A stretch of DNA of 64,000 nt from assembly GCF_034670185.1 (NCBI RefSeq), contig NZ_JAXMNY010000003.1, positions 543,065 to 607,064 of the forward strand, read 5' to 3'. Position 1 is the first letter of the stretch, and the number at the start of each line of letters is the position of its first letter. The notes under the pieces are model-generated. The model was not told where the DNA came from and made no database searches. It worked only from the letters and a program-made list of their open reading frames with translations. The translations under genes and the position numbers were made by a program. Below are positions 24,071-32,807 of this stretch, piece after piece. This DNA is from Nisaea sp. Lineage in GTDB: Bacteria > Pseudomonadota > Alphaproteobacteria > Thalassobaculales > Thalassobaculaceae.

Positions 24071-25600
24071 TTGTCAGTTCCCTTTTCTCAAGACGGCTGG
24101 ATCTCCAATAACGGGCCCGACCACAGCGGCCTCGTTGGAGTGCTGGATATTGGATCGAACTCTATCCGTCTCGTCGTTTTCGAAGGCGATGGGCGGATGC
24201 CCATTCCGTTGTTCAATGAAAAAGCGCTTTGCGGCCTCGGCACGGGGTTGCAGGAAACCGGACATCTGTCCGAGCAGGGTGTCCGCTCGGCAATGGAGAA
24301 CCTGGAGCGTTATTTCACGATCGCCAAGGGTATGGGCGTTTCCGAGGTCCGTGTGCTGGCAACGGCAGCTGTCCGCGATGCCCGGAACGGGGATGAGTTC
24401 GTCTCGGCCGTCGAAGGCCGGTTCGGTGCCCGTGTCATGGTGTTGTCGGGAGATGAAGAGGCCCGCCTGTCCGCCCTCGGGGTGATCAGTGCTTTCCCGG
24501 AGGCTGATGGTGTGGTCGGCGATCTTGGTGGCGGCAGCCTCGAGCTTGTCGATGTCCAGAACAGCAAGGCGCGCCGTTTCGAGACCACGCCCCTAGGGCC
24601 GCTCCGGCTCGGCGAACTCACCCGGCAGAACCGGGACGAGTTGACGGACAGGATCGACTCCATTCTGAACGGCGTGCTTTGGCTTGACGCCATGTCAGGC
24701 CGTGACCTGTTCTCTGTCGGCGGCGCCTGGCGCAGCCTTGCGCGCGCGCATATGGAATTGACCGACTATCCTTTGGCGGTGATCCATCACTATGCAATTG
24801 GGGCCGAGGAAGCTGTCCGTTTCCTCGATGAAATTACCCGGACGGGCCGGAAGGATCTGCGTGCTCTCGATGCGGTTTCAAAACGCCGCGTGGAAAAGCT
24901 GCCCGTTACGGCTCTGGTTCTGAAACGGGTGATTGAACTCGGTCGTCCGCGCGAGGTTGTGTTTTCGTCTTTCGGATTGCGCGAAGGGTGCCTCTATGAC
25001 CGGCTGCCGCAGGGCGAGCAGGCGCGCGATCCGCTGGTCGACAGTTGCATGGATATTGCCCGCAAGAGCAGCCGTTTCAGCCCGCACCCGGAGGTTCTTG
25101 AACGCTGGATTGCACCATTTTTCGAGGGCGTTCCTGCTGCGGAACAACGCCTGATCCGGACGGCGTGCATTCTCAGTGATTTCGCCTGGGGCGAGCATCC
25201 GAGCTATCGTGGCGAGCATGCCTTCATCCGGGTTCTGCGCCTGCCGGTCGTCGGATTGAACCATGCCGACCGGGTGTTTCTGGCTTATGCGATCCTGGCT
25301 CGTTACACCGGCAGTATTGAAGAAGAGGGGACCCATCGGGTCCGTAAGCTGTTGTCGATCCGCCGGCGCGATCTGGCCTACAAGGTCGGACTTGCCCTGC
25401 GGCTTGCGCTGACGCTGTCAGGTGGTGCGACGGAGCTTCTGGAGAGCGCCCGGCTTGAGCGTGAGCGTGACATGGTGGGAGAGCGCGGCTTTGTCATCAG
25501 CATGCACGGCCACCAGGGCGGGCTCGGCGGTGACGTGGTTACGCGGAGAATCGCAGCGCTGTCAGAAGCGCTGGGTCAGGAAATCCGGATCGAATATTAA
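24071..25600 (+). CDS. ppx: Exopolyphosphatase (Ppx/GppA family)
   Basis: Ppx removes terminal phosphates from polyphosphate; relatives (GppA) also convert pppGpp to ppGpp. The 509-residue protein has the ASKHA ATPase-type fold: VLDIGSNSIRLVVFEG as the phosphate-1 loop, ATAAVRDARNG, LSGDEEARLSALG, and GDLGGGSLELVDV as the second phosphate loop. The C-terminal part has an HD-domain-like helical region (FSPHPEVLERW, ILSDFAWGEHPSYRGEHAF). The TTG start three bases after the ppk stop is inferred because no better codon lies before the conserved N-terminus; a GTG inside the first 25 codons is possible. Function between Ppx and GppA cannot be separated by sequence alone, but pairing with ppk1 favours Ppx. 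Confidence 0.93.
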   Translation: MSVPFSQDGWISNNGPDHSGLVGVLDIGSNSIRLVVFEGDGRMPIPLFNEKALCGLGTGLQETGHLSEQGVRSAMENLERYFTIAKGMGVSEVRVLATAAVRDARNGDEFVSAVEGRFGARVMVLSGDEEARLSALGVISAFPEADGVVGDLGGGSLELVDVQNSKARRFETTPLGPLRLGELTRQNRDELTDRIDSILNGVLWLDAMSGRDLFSVGGAWRSLARAHMELTDYPLAVIHHYAIGAEEAVRFLDEITRTGRKDLRALDAVSKRRVEKLPVTALVLKRVIELGRPREVVFSSFGLREGCLYDRLPQGEQARDPLVDSCMDIARKSSRFSPHPEVLERWIAPFFEGVPAAEQRLIRTACILSDFAWGEHPSYRGEHAFIRVLRLPVVGLNHADRVFLAYAILARYTGSIEEEGTHRVRKLLSIRRRDLAYKVGLALRLALTLSGGATELLESARLERERDMVGERGFVISMHGHQGGLGGDVVTRRIAALSEALGQEIRIEY

Positions 25601-25630
25601 AAAGTGATGCGGCTCCGTCAGAGCCGCATC
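25601..25630 (-). terminator. Intrinsic terminator of rnd with the stop codon in its loop
   Basis: GATGCGGCTC (25606-25615) and GAGCCGCATC (25621-25630) form a perfect 10-bp stem. On the minus strand the stem is followed by ACTTTTTAAT, a proper U-tract. The loop contains the rnd stop codon (25618-25620), so the last rnd codons are part of the terminator. It may also slow the convergent ppx transcript. Confidence 0.85.
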
Positions 25631-26766
25631 AGCTTGATTTTCCCGGCTTCGGCGGTCAGTCCGATGCGTCCGTGTTTCAGATTGACTGCATCGGCGCCAA
25701 ACAGATCGCGGCGCCAGCCCGTCAGAGCAGGAACATCCGCATCATCGTCCAGCGCGATGGACTCGATGTCGGCCGCATTTGCGATCAGGCGGGCGGCGAC
25801 TTTTTCCTCGTCCGAGCGGATTTTCAGCAGCACCTTTAGCAACTCGACAATCGGGCCGGGCGCTTCGCGCCTGTCGTCCTTTGCCGGAAGCCTGGGGCAG
25901 GCATCGTTCGGTATCGCGAGGGCCTTGTTGACGACTTTGATGATTTCCTGACCCAGCCGGCCGTTCGCCACCTGTGCGTTGAAGGTCCGGGTGCGGGCCA
26001 GTTCTTCCGGTGTGCTCGGTGCGTGTGCGGCGATATCCATCAGCACGTCATCGCGCAGGATACGATTACGCGGCACATCCCGCTGCCGTGCCTCGCGTTC
26101 ACGGAAGGCCGCGATCTGCTGCAAAACGGCCAAAAACCTGGGTTTCCCGCTGCGGACTTTCAGGCGTTGCCAGACGGTTTCAGGATCGGGGTCGTAAATC
26201 GCCGGGTCCGCCATTTTAGCGACCTCGTCCGCAATCCAGTCCATACGGCCGGATTTCTCGATGCTTTCCACCAGGGCGCGATAGACAGGGCGAAGGTGGA
26301 TGACATCGGCAAGCGCGTAGCCGATCTGCTTCTCACTGAGAGGCCGATGGGACCAGTCCGCGAAACGTGAGCTTTTATCGAGATGAACGCCAGTCAGGCT
26401 CTGCACCAGCTTGTCGTAGGAAACAGAATCCCCGAAGCCGCAGATCATGCCGGCGACCTGCGTGTCGAAAATCGGCGCCGGGAGCTCTCCGCAGAGATGG
26501 TAGAATATCTCAAGATCCTGGCGTGCCGCATGGAAGACCTTCAGAACATTTTTGTTCTTCAGCAGCTCGATAAGCGGGGCAAGGTCGAGCCCGTCCGCGA
26601 GGGTGTCGATGGCGACAGCCTTCTCGTCGTTCCCTAACTGAACCAGGCAAAGCTGGGGGTAGTAGGTCTTCTCGCGCATGAACTCCGTGTCGATTGTCAC
26701 GAAGTCTTCGGTCGCGAACTCGGCACAGACGGCGGAGAGCGCAGCGGTATCGGTAATAACGGTCAT
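25618..26766 (-). CDS. rnd: Ribonuclease D
   Basis: RNase D is a 3'-5' exonuclease that trims tRNA precursors. The 382-residue protein has the DEDDy exonuclease motifs: VTIDTEFMREKTYYPQLCL (DxE), VLKVFHAARQDLEIFYHL (second Asp), and IGYALADVIHLRPVY with Tyr and Asp in the third motif. A C-terminal HRDC-like region follows (PRNRILRDDVLMDIAAHAP). Length is normal. I chose the ATG at 26766 (MTVITDTAAL) over one eight codons upstream because it has GAGAACC near it and matches usual N-termini. It converges on ppx; its end is embedded in an intrinsic terminator. Confidence 0.94.
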   Translation of the reverse strand: MTVITDTAALSAVCAEFATEDFVTIDTEFMREKTYYPQLCLVQLGNDEKAVAIDTLADGLDLAPLIELLKNKNVLKVFHAARQDLEIFYHLCGELPAPIFDTQVAGMICGFGDSVSYDKLVQSLTGVHLDKSSRFADWSHRPLSEKQIGYALADVIHLRPVYRALVESIEKSGRMDWIADEVAKMADPAIYDPDPETVWQRLKVRSGKPRFLAVLQQIAAFREREARQRDVPRNRILRDDVLMDIAAHAPSTPEELARTRTFNAQVANGRLGQEIIKVVNKALAIPNDACPRLPAKDDRREAPGPIVELLKVLLKIRSDEEKVAARLIANAADIESIALDDDADVPALTGWRRDLFGADAVNLKHGRIGLTAEAGKIKLMRL

Positions 26767-26888
26767 AGGGTTCTCATACACGGAAAACACGCGCAGCGGA
26801 ATGCTGCCTTTGAGCCAAAACAGTCTCCTGATTTCAACGCTATAAGCGGTCGGGCGGAGACGTGATAAATTTAGATAAACTGCGAGGC

Positions 26889-26916
26889 TTGCCTATTTTT
26901 GAGATTCCGCTAAAAT
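26889..26916 (+). promoter_or_regulatory. Candidate promoter of the SPOR lipoprotein gene
   Basis: TTGCCT at 26889-26894 and TAAAAT at 26911-26916 are 16 bases apart within an unusually AT-rich stretch. They lie about 40 bases before the ATG of the lipoprotein gene. The -10 box matches the consensus in five of six positions. Confidence 0.45.
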
Positions 26917-26955
26917 AAAACAGAATAAGTCGTTGATTCTTGCGGGGGAATCGAT

Positions 26956-27921
26956 ATGAGGCGAGGTCTTGTGGTTGCGGTGTTACCGCTTTTGTTGGGT
27001 GGTTGCCTTCCTGCGATCCCGCCGGCAATCAGCCTTGCCACCACCGGATTATCCGGTCTCGCGTTCCTTACCACCGGAAAAACCACTGCCGACCACGTCA
27101 TTTCCGCCGCAGCGGATGAAGACTGCTCGATGCTGCGCGTGGTTTTCGGCGATGACCCGTGCCGTACCTACGATGGCGATAACACGAAGCCTCTGACAGA
27201 ACTCGTGGCGTACTACCCGGGGGATTCCGACGACTGGATCGATCAGAATTCAATTCCCGAGGGAACGGTCTCGGGAGAGACGATCCTGACGGTGTTCGTT
27301 GATGGAGAGCGCGATGTGCAGAGCCCAGACGTCACAGCCTCCAGAACTTCGCTTTCCAAGATGATCTTTGGCGACGATGGGGGGAGTGCCGTTCCATCCT
27401 CCATCAGCGCGGGCCTCTCGCCGCTCAACGATTTGACTGTCGCCGGGTTTGCTCCGATCGATCCCGGACATGCGCTGGAGCCGATCGAGCTTAAAAGTGT
27501 TGTTTCGAAAGATGACCAACTTGCCCTGCCGATCTCTTCCATGACGAGCTGGAAAGTATCGCCTGATGAGGGTCTTACCGAGCACAAGCGAAGCATAAGC
27601 CGTGATAGCGCGGCGGAAATGACGATTCTTCCGGTGCAGCGGCCGATCCATCGTGCTGCAATGGGGTCGGATAAAGCGCAGCCTGCGGACCATTTCGTGA
27701 TGCTCGGCTCCTTCCGTGACAAGAAACGGGCGGAGCACCTGAAAGAAACGGCGCCGGACTCTATCGGCTCGGCGCCGGTCATCATGTCGGTGCATGTCAG
27801 AGGCAGTCTGTGGCATCGGGTCGCCGTCGGACCCTTCACCGGCAAGGACGCACTGCAAATGGCTTCCGCGATTGGACCGGTTTCCGGCAAACAGCCCTGG
27901 GCAGCCAAATTAACGAATTGA
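26956..27921 (+). CDS. Putative lipoprotein with C-terminal SPOR-like domain
   Basis: A 321-residue protein with a lipoprotein signal peptide (MRRGLVVAVLPLLLGGC, lipobox LGGC with Cys17), followed by a short hydrophobic Ala/Thr segment and a region with two cysteines (EDCSMLRVVFGDDPCRTYDG) that may form a disulphide. The middle is Ser/Asp-rich and low in recognisable motifs. The last 75 residues (HFVMLGSFRDKKRAEHLKE, then WHRVAVGPFTGKDALQMA) look like a SPOR peptidoglycan-binding fold, which binds denuded glycan strands at the septum. Function is unknown; a role in the cell envelope or division is inference. ATG has GGGGGAA upstream. It is monocistronic, with its own promoter and terminator. 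Confidence 0.75.
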   Translation: MRRGLVVAVLPLLLGGCLPAIPPAISLATTGLSGLAFLTTGKTTADHVISAAADEDCSMLRVVFGDDPCRTYDGDNTKPLTELVAYYPGDSDDWIDQNSIPEGTVSGETILTVFVDGERDVQSPDVTASRTSLSKMIFGDDGGSAVPSSISAGLSPLNDLTVAGFAPIDPGHALEPIELKSVVSKDDQLALPISSMTSWKVSPDEGLTEHKRSISRDSAAEMTILPVQRPIHRAAMGSDKAQPADHFVMLGSFRDKKRAEHLKETAPDSIGSAPVIMSVHVRGSLWHRVAVGPFTGKDALQMASAIGPVSGKQPWAAKLTN

Positions 27922-27960
27922 CCTGGCGGCCTGCGTGGCCGTTCCTGATTGAGTAAGATT

Positions 27961-27989
27961 ACACCCGGTTTTCGAGCCGGGTGTTTTTT
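27961..27989 (+). terminator. Intrinsic terminator of the SPOR lipoprotein gene
   Basis: ACACCCGG (27961-27968) pairs with CCGGGTGT (27977-27984), followed by a run of T residues to 27989. The T-run includes the stop codon of the convergent SMR gene. Confidence 0.85.
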
Positions 27990-28317
27990 AATGCCCGGTG
28001 CTCTTCGAGAAGAGATGAATGACGGTGACCCCGGCCACGATCAGCAGCAGGCCGATGATGGCGGGAAGATCCGGGATCTGCTTGTAGATTAGAGCGCCGG
28101 CCACGGTCACCAGCACAATCCCGATGCCAGCCCAAATACCATAAGCGATGCCGACGGGAATTTCCCGGAGACAGAAGCTCAACAGAACAAAGGCGGCGGC
28201 ATAGGCGACCAGCACGATGGCCGATGGCAGGATAACCGTGAAGCCGTTGGTTGCTTTCAACGCCATCGTGCCGATCACTTCGGCAATGATGGCGAGGGCG
28301 AGAAAGAGGTAAGCCAT
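27988..28317 (-). CDS. SMR-family multidrug/guanidinium exporter
   Basis: A 109-residue four-helix membrane protein of the small multidrug resistance family (EmrE/QacE/SugE type). It has MAYLFLALAIIAEVIGTMALKAT with the essential glutamate E14 in helix 1, IVLVAYAAAFVLLSFCLREI, the conserved PVGIAYGIWAGIGIVLV, and a fourth helix LPAIIGLLLIVAGVTVIHLF. The KATNGFT and AYGIWAGIG segments fit the EmrE-like subgroup that exports aromatic cations, though related proteins export guanidinium. The chosen ATG has AGGAG upstream; a longer frame to 28416 has no membrane character at its start. No regulator or riboswitch was recognised upstream. Confidence 0.9.
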   Translation of the reverse strand: MAYLFLALAIIAEVIGTMALKATNGFTVILPSAIVLVAYAAAFVLLSFCLREIPVGIAYGIWAGIGIVLVTVAGALIYKQIPDLPAIIGLLLIVAGVTVIHLFSKSTGH

Positions 28318-28435
28318 GTGGCTTGCTCCTGTGAATGCGCTGAAGCTGCGACGTTGTGAGCGAGCGCTCGGTGCCGCAGGCAGGCAAAACCTAGGCATTT
28401 CCATCTGCGTGGGCAACCTGGTCGCGGCTGGGGCA

Positions 28436-28471
28436 GAAAGAAAAAGAGGGAGCTGATTGCTCAGCTCCCTC
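28436..28471 (-). terminator. Intrinsic terminator of the diguanylate cyclase gene
   Basis: An 11-bp perfect stem, GAGGGAGCTGA (28446-28456) with TCAGCTCCCTC (28461-28471), encloses TTGC. On the minus strand it is followed by TTTTTCTTTC. It lies 75 bases after the cyclase stop and upstream of the SMR gene. Confidence 0.88.
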
Positions 28472-28545
28472 AGGTTTGCTCTGGGTGCTTGCCGACAGAG
28501 AAGGCAGAAGCCCGTATCGACAAGTAGGTTGCAAGGCAGGGGCGA

Positions 28546-29277
28546 TTACAGTGCCGAGAACGGACTGTTTTGCTTCCGCGCGTACATTGCGCGGTCGACC
28601 CTGTCGAGCAATTCGGTTTCGGTGTCGTCCTGACCGTAGGCGTCGTGACCAACACTTGCGTGAAGATGGATGGAGGACCCGTTCCACTGCAGGGTCCGCG
28701 TATTCAGTTCCTGGTCGAGCGCCGCGATCCGTGCGGCTGCTTCGTCGTCGTTGGCGCCCGGCATGATGACTGCGAATTCGTCGCCGCCAAGGCGTGCGAT
28801 ACTGTCGGTTTCGCGGGTCCGCGACTGGAGAATTCTTGCAACGGTCACCAGTAGTGCGTCGCCAGCCATGTGCCCGTAGCTGTCATTGACGGCTTTGAAC
28901 TTGTCGAGGTCGATCAGCAACAGTGCGCCGGTCAGCCCCTGACGCTTTGCGGCTGCGAGAGCGCTCTGCAGGCGATCACTGAAGCCGCGCCGGTTCAGCA
29001 GCCCCGTCAGCTCGTCCGTGACGGACAGACCTTCGAGGAAAGTGATGCGCTTTTCCTGCCGTGCGATCCGGTTCTCGGCTTCGGTCATTGCAATCATGGC
29101 AAGACGCAATGCGATTTCGGTGTCGTTCAGGTCCTGATCTTTAACGATCTGAGAAGCGCGGTCCGCGATATCTGCCGGCATGCGGGAGAGGAGATTGCCA
29201 ACGTCAAGATTTGCGAAAGCGCTCGTCAAGTTCGTGTCTTCCAGTTCCTGCGTCTGCGGGTGCATGAGGTTCGACAT
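28546..29277 (-). CDS. Diguanylate cyclase (GGDEF domain protein)
   Basis: A 243-residue soluble protein. Residues 1-80 form a helical region without a known sensor domain, ending in an amphipathic segment (AENRIARQEKRITFLEGLSV) that should dimerise. The GGDEF domain follows: TDELTGLLNRRGF, LLIDLDKFKAVND, GHMAGD and intact GGDEF at 164-168. An inhibitory I-site RETD lies at 155-158, exactly five residues before GGDEF, so product inhibition by c-di-GMP is expected. It should make c-di-GMP. I chose the ATG at 29277 with AGGTGG upstream over one 19 codons earlier. It diverges from eipB, separated by an AT-rich gap (29278-29517) that likely holds both promoters. Confidence 0.92.
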   Translation of the reverse strand: MSNLMHPQTQELEDTNLTSAFANLDVGNLLSRMPADIADRASQIVKDQDLNDTEIALRLAMIAMTEAENRIARQEKRITFLEGLSVTDELTGLLNRRGFSDRLQSALAAAKRQGLTGALLLIDLDKFKAVNDSYGHMAGDALLVTVARILQSRTRETDSIARLGGDEFAVIMPGANDDEAAARIAALDQELNTRTLQWNGSSIHLHASVGHDAYGQDDTETELLDRVDRAMYARKQNSPFSAL

Positions 29278-29517
29278 GTCACACCACCTAAGTTGTTGTT
29301 TCTCGCTCCCTAGGGAATGCATGGGGTATGCCACTCATGGAGTGACTTGGAAGTAATTGAAATTAATGAAATATTTTTCTCTAAGCCCAGTTACAATTTC
29401 AAAACGCAGGTCCATATTGTTGGATAGGCGGAAGGAATTGCCGGGTACGGGGCAAGCTGTGCCGGGTGCCTTCCGCGAGATTGACCACCAGGCTCTGCTG
29501 AGCCGAGGGAGGACTGT

Positions 29518-30327
29518 TTGAAATCCGTTCTGAAACTGACTGCGCTGATTTTCGCCGCCATTGCGGTGCAATCGGCCATGCCGATTCCAGTCGCAGCGGC
29601 ATCTGTAAGCCAGCTCGTGCCGCACAAGGCGCTTTACCGTCTTTCACTCAAGGGTGTGCCCGGGACCAATGATGTTGCGGCTGTCGGTGGCCAGATGGCT
29701 TTCGAGTGGCGGGATGCATGCGACGGCTGGGCAATCAATCAGCGCAATCTGATGATCCTGGAAAGTGCCGAGGGTATGAGGAGCAGTGTCGATTCCACGA
29801 TGACGACCTGGGAAGCCAAGGACGGCTCATCGTTTCGGTTCATTGTGAACAAGGATTTTGGCGCCGGTGGTGGTGAAGCTTTGGAAGGCCGGGCGCAACG
29901 GTCTCCATCGGGCTCGGCAACGGCCAACTTTACGGCGCCGGGCGAGGTCGAGATGGAGCTGCCGGCCGATGTCATGTTTCCGAGCCAGCACACGATTGCC
30001 CTACTCAAGAAAATGGCCGCCGGAGAAAAGTTCTTTTCGGCATCGCTGTTCGATGGCTCGGAGTTTGAGCCCGCGGGGTTTGTCTCTGCCGCGATCGGAC
30101 TGGAGATTGTCCCCGAGGGGGAGGAGGAGCCGCTGATTTCAGGGCCGTACTGGCCGGTCAGGCTGGCTTTCTACGGGCCGGAAAATAAGACGGAGTCGCC
30201 GGATTATGAATTGGCCGTCGACCTGCATGAAAACGGTATCGCTCGCCGGCTTGAGATCCATTTCAAGGAATTCACCGTGGATGTTGCCTTGCAGCGCCTT
30301 GAACGGCTACCGCCGGGCAGTTGCTGA
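29518..30327 (+). CDS. eipB: Periplasmic envelope integrity protein EipB (DUF1849)
   Basis: A 269-residue periplasmic protein of the DUF1849 family, known in Brucella as EipB, a beta-spiral protein needed for envelope integrity. It has a signal peptide (KLTALIFAAIAVQSAMPIPVAAA), the N-terminal LVPHKALYRLSL, FEWRDACDGWAINQR, and FPSQHTIALLKKMAAGEKFF. Two cysteines, C68 and C269 (the last residue), fit the conserved EipB disulphide linking the start and end of the fold. The start is TTG behind GAGGGAGGA. It converges on dinB with only 20 bases between stops and no terminator seen. Confidence 0.88.
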   Translation: MKSVLKLTALIFAAIAVQSAMPIPVAAASVSQLVPHKALYRLSLKGVPGTNDVAAVGGQMAFEWRDACDGWAINQRNLMILESAEGMRSSVDSTMTTWEAKDGSSFRFIVNKDFGAGGGEALEGRAQRSPSGSATANFTAPGEVEMELPADVMFPSQHTIALLKKMAAGEKFFSASLFDGSEFEPAGFVSAAIGLEIVPEGEEEPLISGPYWPVRLAFYGPENKTESPDYELAVDLHENGIARRLEIHFKEFTVDVALQRLERLPPGSC

Positions 30328-30347
30328 GTACGGGCTACGTCGTCCGC

Positions 30348-31694
30348 TTAGCTTTCGCCGTCGTTTTCCTCAGGAATACGGGCGCTGATGCCTTGCTTCT
30401 CGACGGCTTTCTTGAAGCCGCGGCCTTTTTCGATCGCCTTCGCGCCAAGTTTCGCTCGTACGGCATCCATCGCGTGTTCCACTTTCAGGCGATGTTCCAT
30501 TTCTGGGTCCGCCAGATCGGGTAGGTCCGCGCCGTCAGGGTCGGCCAGATCGGAGACGCCTATGCCCATCAGGCGAAATTTCCGGCCATCGATTTCGCGT
30601 TCGAGCAGGTGCTTGCCTGCCCGATAGAGCGTATCCGCCATCTGGGTGGAGCCGTGGTGATGAACCTGGCGGGTGATGCCCTTGAAATCCGAAGTTTTCA
30701 ATTTCAGGACAATGGTCTTCCCGCTCAGGGCCTTGGTTTTCAGGCGGGTCGAGAGTTCCTCGCAGAGGCGCCACAGAATGGGATCCAGCGCATCCAGTTT
30801 CGAGATATCATTCGCGAAAGTGGTCTCGCAGGAGACGCTCTTGGCCGGCGACCGCGGCTCGATCTTGCGGTCGTCCCGGCCATGGGAGAAGCGGGCCAGG
30901 CGCATGCCGATGCCGCCATAGCGGCGGATCAGGGCGGCTTCTTCCATGCCCTGCAGATGGCCGACCGTTTCGATGCCATCACTCCGTAATTTCTCATGCA
31001 GGGATTTGCCCACGCCCCAGATGGTGGTCACGGGGCGGTTTTTCAGGAATGCGGTAGCCTCTTCCTGGCCGATGGCAGCAAAGCCTCGAGGCTTGTCGAG
31101 ATCGGACGCCACCTTGGCGAGAAACTTGTTGTAGCTGAGCCCGATGGAAGCGGTGATCCCGGTCTCGGCTTCGATCCGGGCTACCAGCCGGCACAAGGTT
31201 TCCGATGGCGGGGCATGATGCAGTCTCTCGGTCCCGGTGAGATCAAGAAACGCCTCGTCGATTGAGATTGGCTCAATCATCGGGGTGACGGAAAGCATCA
31301 GCTCGCGGATTTGTTTGCCGACACGACTGTATTTCTGCATGTCCGGTTTGATGACAACGGCGCCGGGGCATGCCTTGAGCGCCTTGAACATCGGCATTGC
31401 GGAGCGGACACCGTAGGTTCGCGCGACATAACAGGCGGCGGAGACAACACCGCGGCGCCCGCCTCCGACGATCACAGGTTTGCTGCGGAGTTCCGGATTG
31501 TCGCGCTTCTCCACGGTGGCATAAAACGCGTCGCAATCGATATGGGCGATGGCAAGGGCGCGGAGCTCGGGGTGGCTGACCATGCGGGGCGAGCCGCATT
31601 TCGGGCAGCGTGCATCTCCGTGCGTGGCTGTTTCTGGCAGCCACGCAAAACAATCCCGGCATAAAATCGGGCTATCGGGCGCCTGCTCGGTCAT
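30348..31694 (-). CDS. dinB: DNA polymerase IV with N-terminal zinc-finger extension
   Basis: A Y-family translesion polymerase of 448 residues, about 100 longer than Escherichia coli DinB. The extra N-terminus holds CRDC and CPKC (C12, C15, C30, C33), a four-cysteine zinc finger resembling a small rubredoxin-like knuckle. The polymerase follows: AHIDCDAFYATVEKRDNP with the first metal Asp D53, GGGRRGVVSAACYVAR, and SIDEAFLDLTGT with the catalytic Asp-Glu. The little finger domain includes KSVSCETTFANDI. The C-terminal tail is Asp/Pro-rich and then basic. No beta-clamp motif of the QLxLF type is obvious. It lies in minus orientation after the ROK kinase. Confidence 0.92.
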   Translation of the reverse strand: MTEQAPDSPILCRDCFAWLPETATHGDARCPKCGSPRMVSHPELRALAIAHIDCDAFYATVEKRDNPELRSKPVIVGGGRRGVVSAACYVARTYGVRSAMPMFKALKACPGAVVIKPDMQKYSRVGKQIRELMLSVTPMIEPISIDEAFLDLTGTERLHHAPPSETLCRLVARIEAETGITASIGLSYNKFLAKVASDLDKPRGFAAIGQEEATAFLKNRPVTTIWGVGKSLHEKLRSDGIETVGHLQGMEEAALIRRYGGIGMRLARFSHGRDDRKIEPRSPAKSVSCETTFANDISKLDALDPILWRLCEELSTRLKTKALSGKTIVLKLKTSDFKGITRQVHHHGSTQMADTLYRAGKHLLEREIDGRKFRLMGIGVSDLADPDGADLPDLADPEMEHRLKVEHAMDAVRAKLGAKAIEKGRGFKKAVEKQGISARIPEENDGES

Positions 31695-31733
31695 GCTCGT
31701 TGTCCCGTCGCAGCCATCGCGGCCGGCCCTTTC

Positions 31734-32660
31734 CTAAAGCGAGGGCGGCCAAAGCCACGCAGCTCCCCGGACACCGCTCGAATCGCCATGCATGGGAGGG
31801 CTCAATCTCGTTCTCACACTATCCGAAAACACGTGAGGCTCCCATAGCGTCGGGACAGTGTCATAGAGCCTGCGGATATTGGACAGGCCGCCTCCAAGTA
31901 CAATGACGTCAGGGTCCAGGATGTTGATGACAGAGGCGAGGGCCCTTGCGAGCCGCGCCTCATATCGTCTCATGATGGCGTCCGCGCGCGTGTCCCCGGA
32001 GGCTGCCAGCGTTTCAATTTCATGGGCGCCAATCTCCGTGCCGCAGGCTTCGGCATATTGCCGCTCGAATGCCGGGCCTGAGAGGAAAGTCTCGATGCAG
32101 CCGTGCCGGCCGCAATAGCAGAGCGGCCCCGGGCGTTCGTCGTCCATGGGGGCGGGCAGCGGATTGTGCCCCCATTCCCCGGCGATCGCGTTGCAGCCTT
32201 CGAGGCATTCGCCACGAATTGCAATCCCGGCTCCGACGCCGGTGCCGAGGATGACCCCGAACACAATCTCGGCGTCCTTGCCGGCGCCGTCGATGGCCTC
32301 TGACACGGCAAAGCAGTTCGCATCGTTCTGTAGTCGAATGGGGCGCTTCAGGACCTCTTCGAGATCCTTCTGGAGGGGCTTTGCGATCAGCCAGGTCGAG
32401 TTGGCGTTCTTCACCAGCCCGGTTTCCCGCGACGCTGCGCCAGGCATGCCGATTCCGACCGTGCATGTCTGCCCAATTTGCTTTTCGGTGCGGTTCACCA
32501 AGCCGGAAATGGTCGAGATCGTGGCCGCGTAGTCGCCCTTGATGGTCGGCACTCTTTCCTGCGCGACAACCTCGCTGGAAGGGCTGAGTGCGACGGCCTC
32601 GGTTTTCGTTCCGCCGAGATCAATCCCGATCCTGAAACCGGATGGCTCTAACTGCCTCAT
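31734..32660 (-). CDS. ROK family sugar kinase (fructokinase-like)
   Basis: A 308-residue ROK kinase. It has the phosphate-1 loop GIDLGGTKTEAVAL, VGIGMPGAASRETGLVKNANSTWL, the catalytic Asp in LQNDANCFAVSEA, GVILGTGVGAGI, and the ROK zinc site GEWGHNPLP plus CYCGRHGCIETFLSG. The adenosine motif is IVLGGGLSN. Close Mak-type fructokinases share the GKD/GHNPLP pattern, so fructose is the best guess, but glucose or N-acetylhexosamine kinase are possible. GGAG precedes the ATG. It stands between divK (divergent) and dinB. Confidence 0.88.
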   Translation of the reverse strand: MRQLEPSGFRIGIDLGGTKTEAVALSPSSEVVAQERVPTIKGDYAATISTISGLVNRTEKQIGQTCTVGIGMPGAASRETGLVKNANSTWLIAKPLQKDLEEVLKRPIRLQNDANCFAVSEAIDGAGKDAEIVFGVILGTGVGAGIAIRGECLEGCNAIAGEWGHNPLPAPMDDERPGPLCYCGRHGCIETFLSGPAFERQYAEACGTEIGAHEIETLAASGDTRADAIMRRYEARLARALASVINILDPDVIVLGGGLSNIRRLYDTVPTLWEPHVFSDSVRTRLSPPMHGDSSGVRGAAWLWPPSL

Positions 32661-32807
32661 GCCCAGCTCCGCTTAGTTCATTGGTCACTTGCGCTGGAAG
32701 GGTTTAGACTGTTTATTCATTTGTAAGATATTCTTTTTTATCCTGTGCCTGTGGCATACAGGATAACCGGGCAGGAAGCCCGATCAGCGGGTCGGATGGA
32801 GGACGTA

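Noticed and set aside
32661..32807. CtrA-type TTAA-N7-TTAA site upstream of divK
   Set aside because: AT-rich DNA is present but no TTAA pair at the required spacing was found.
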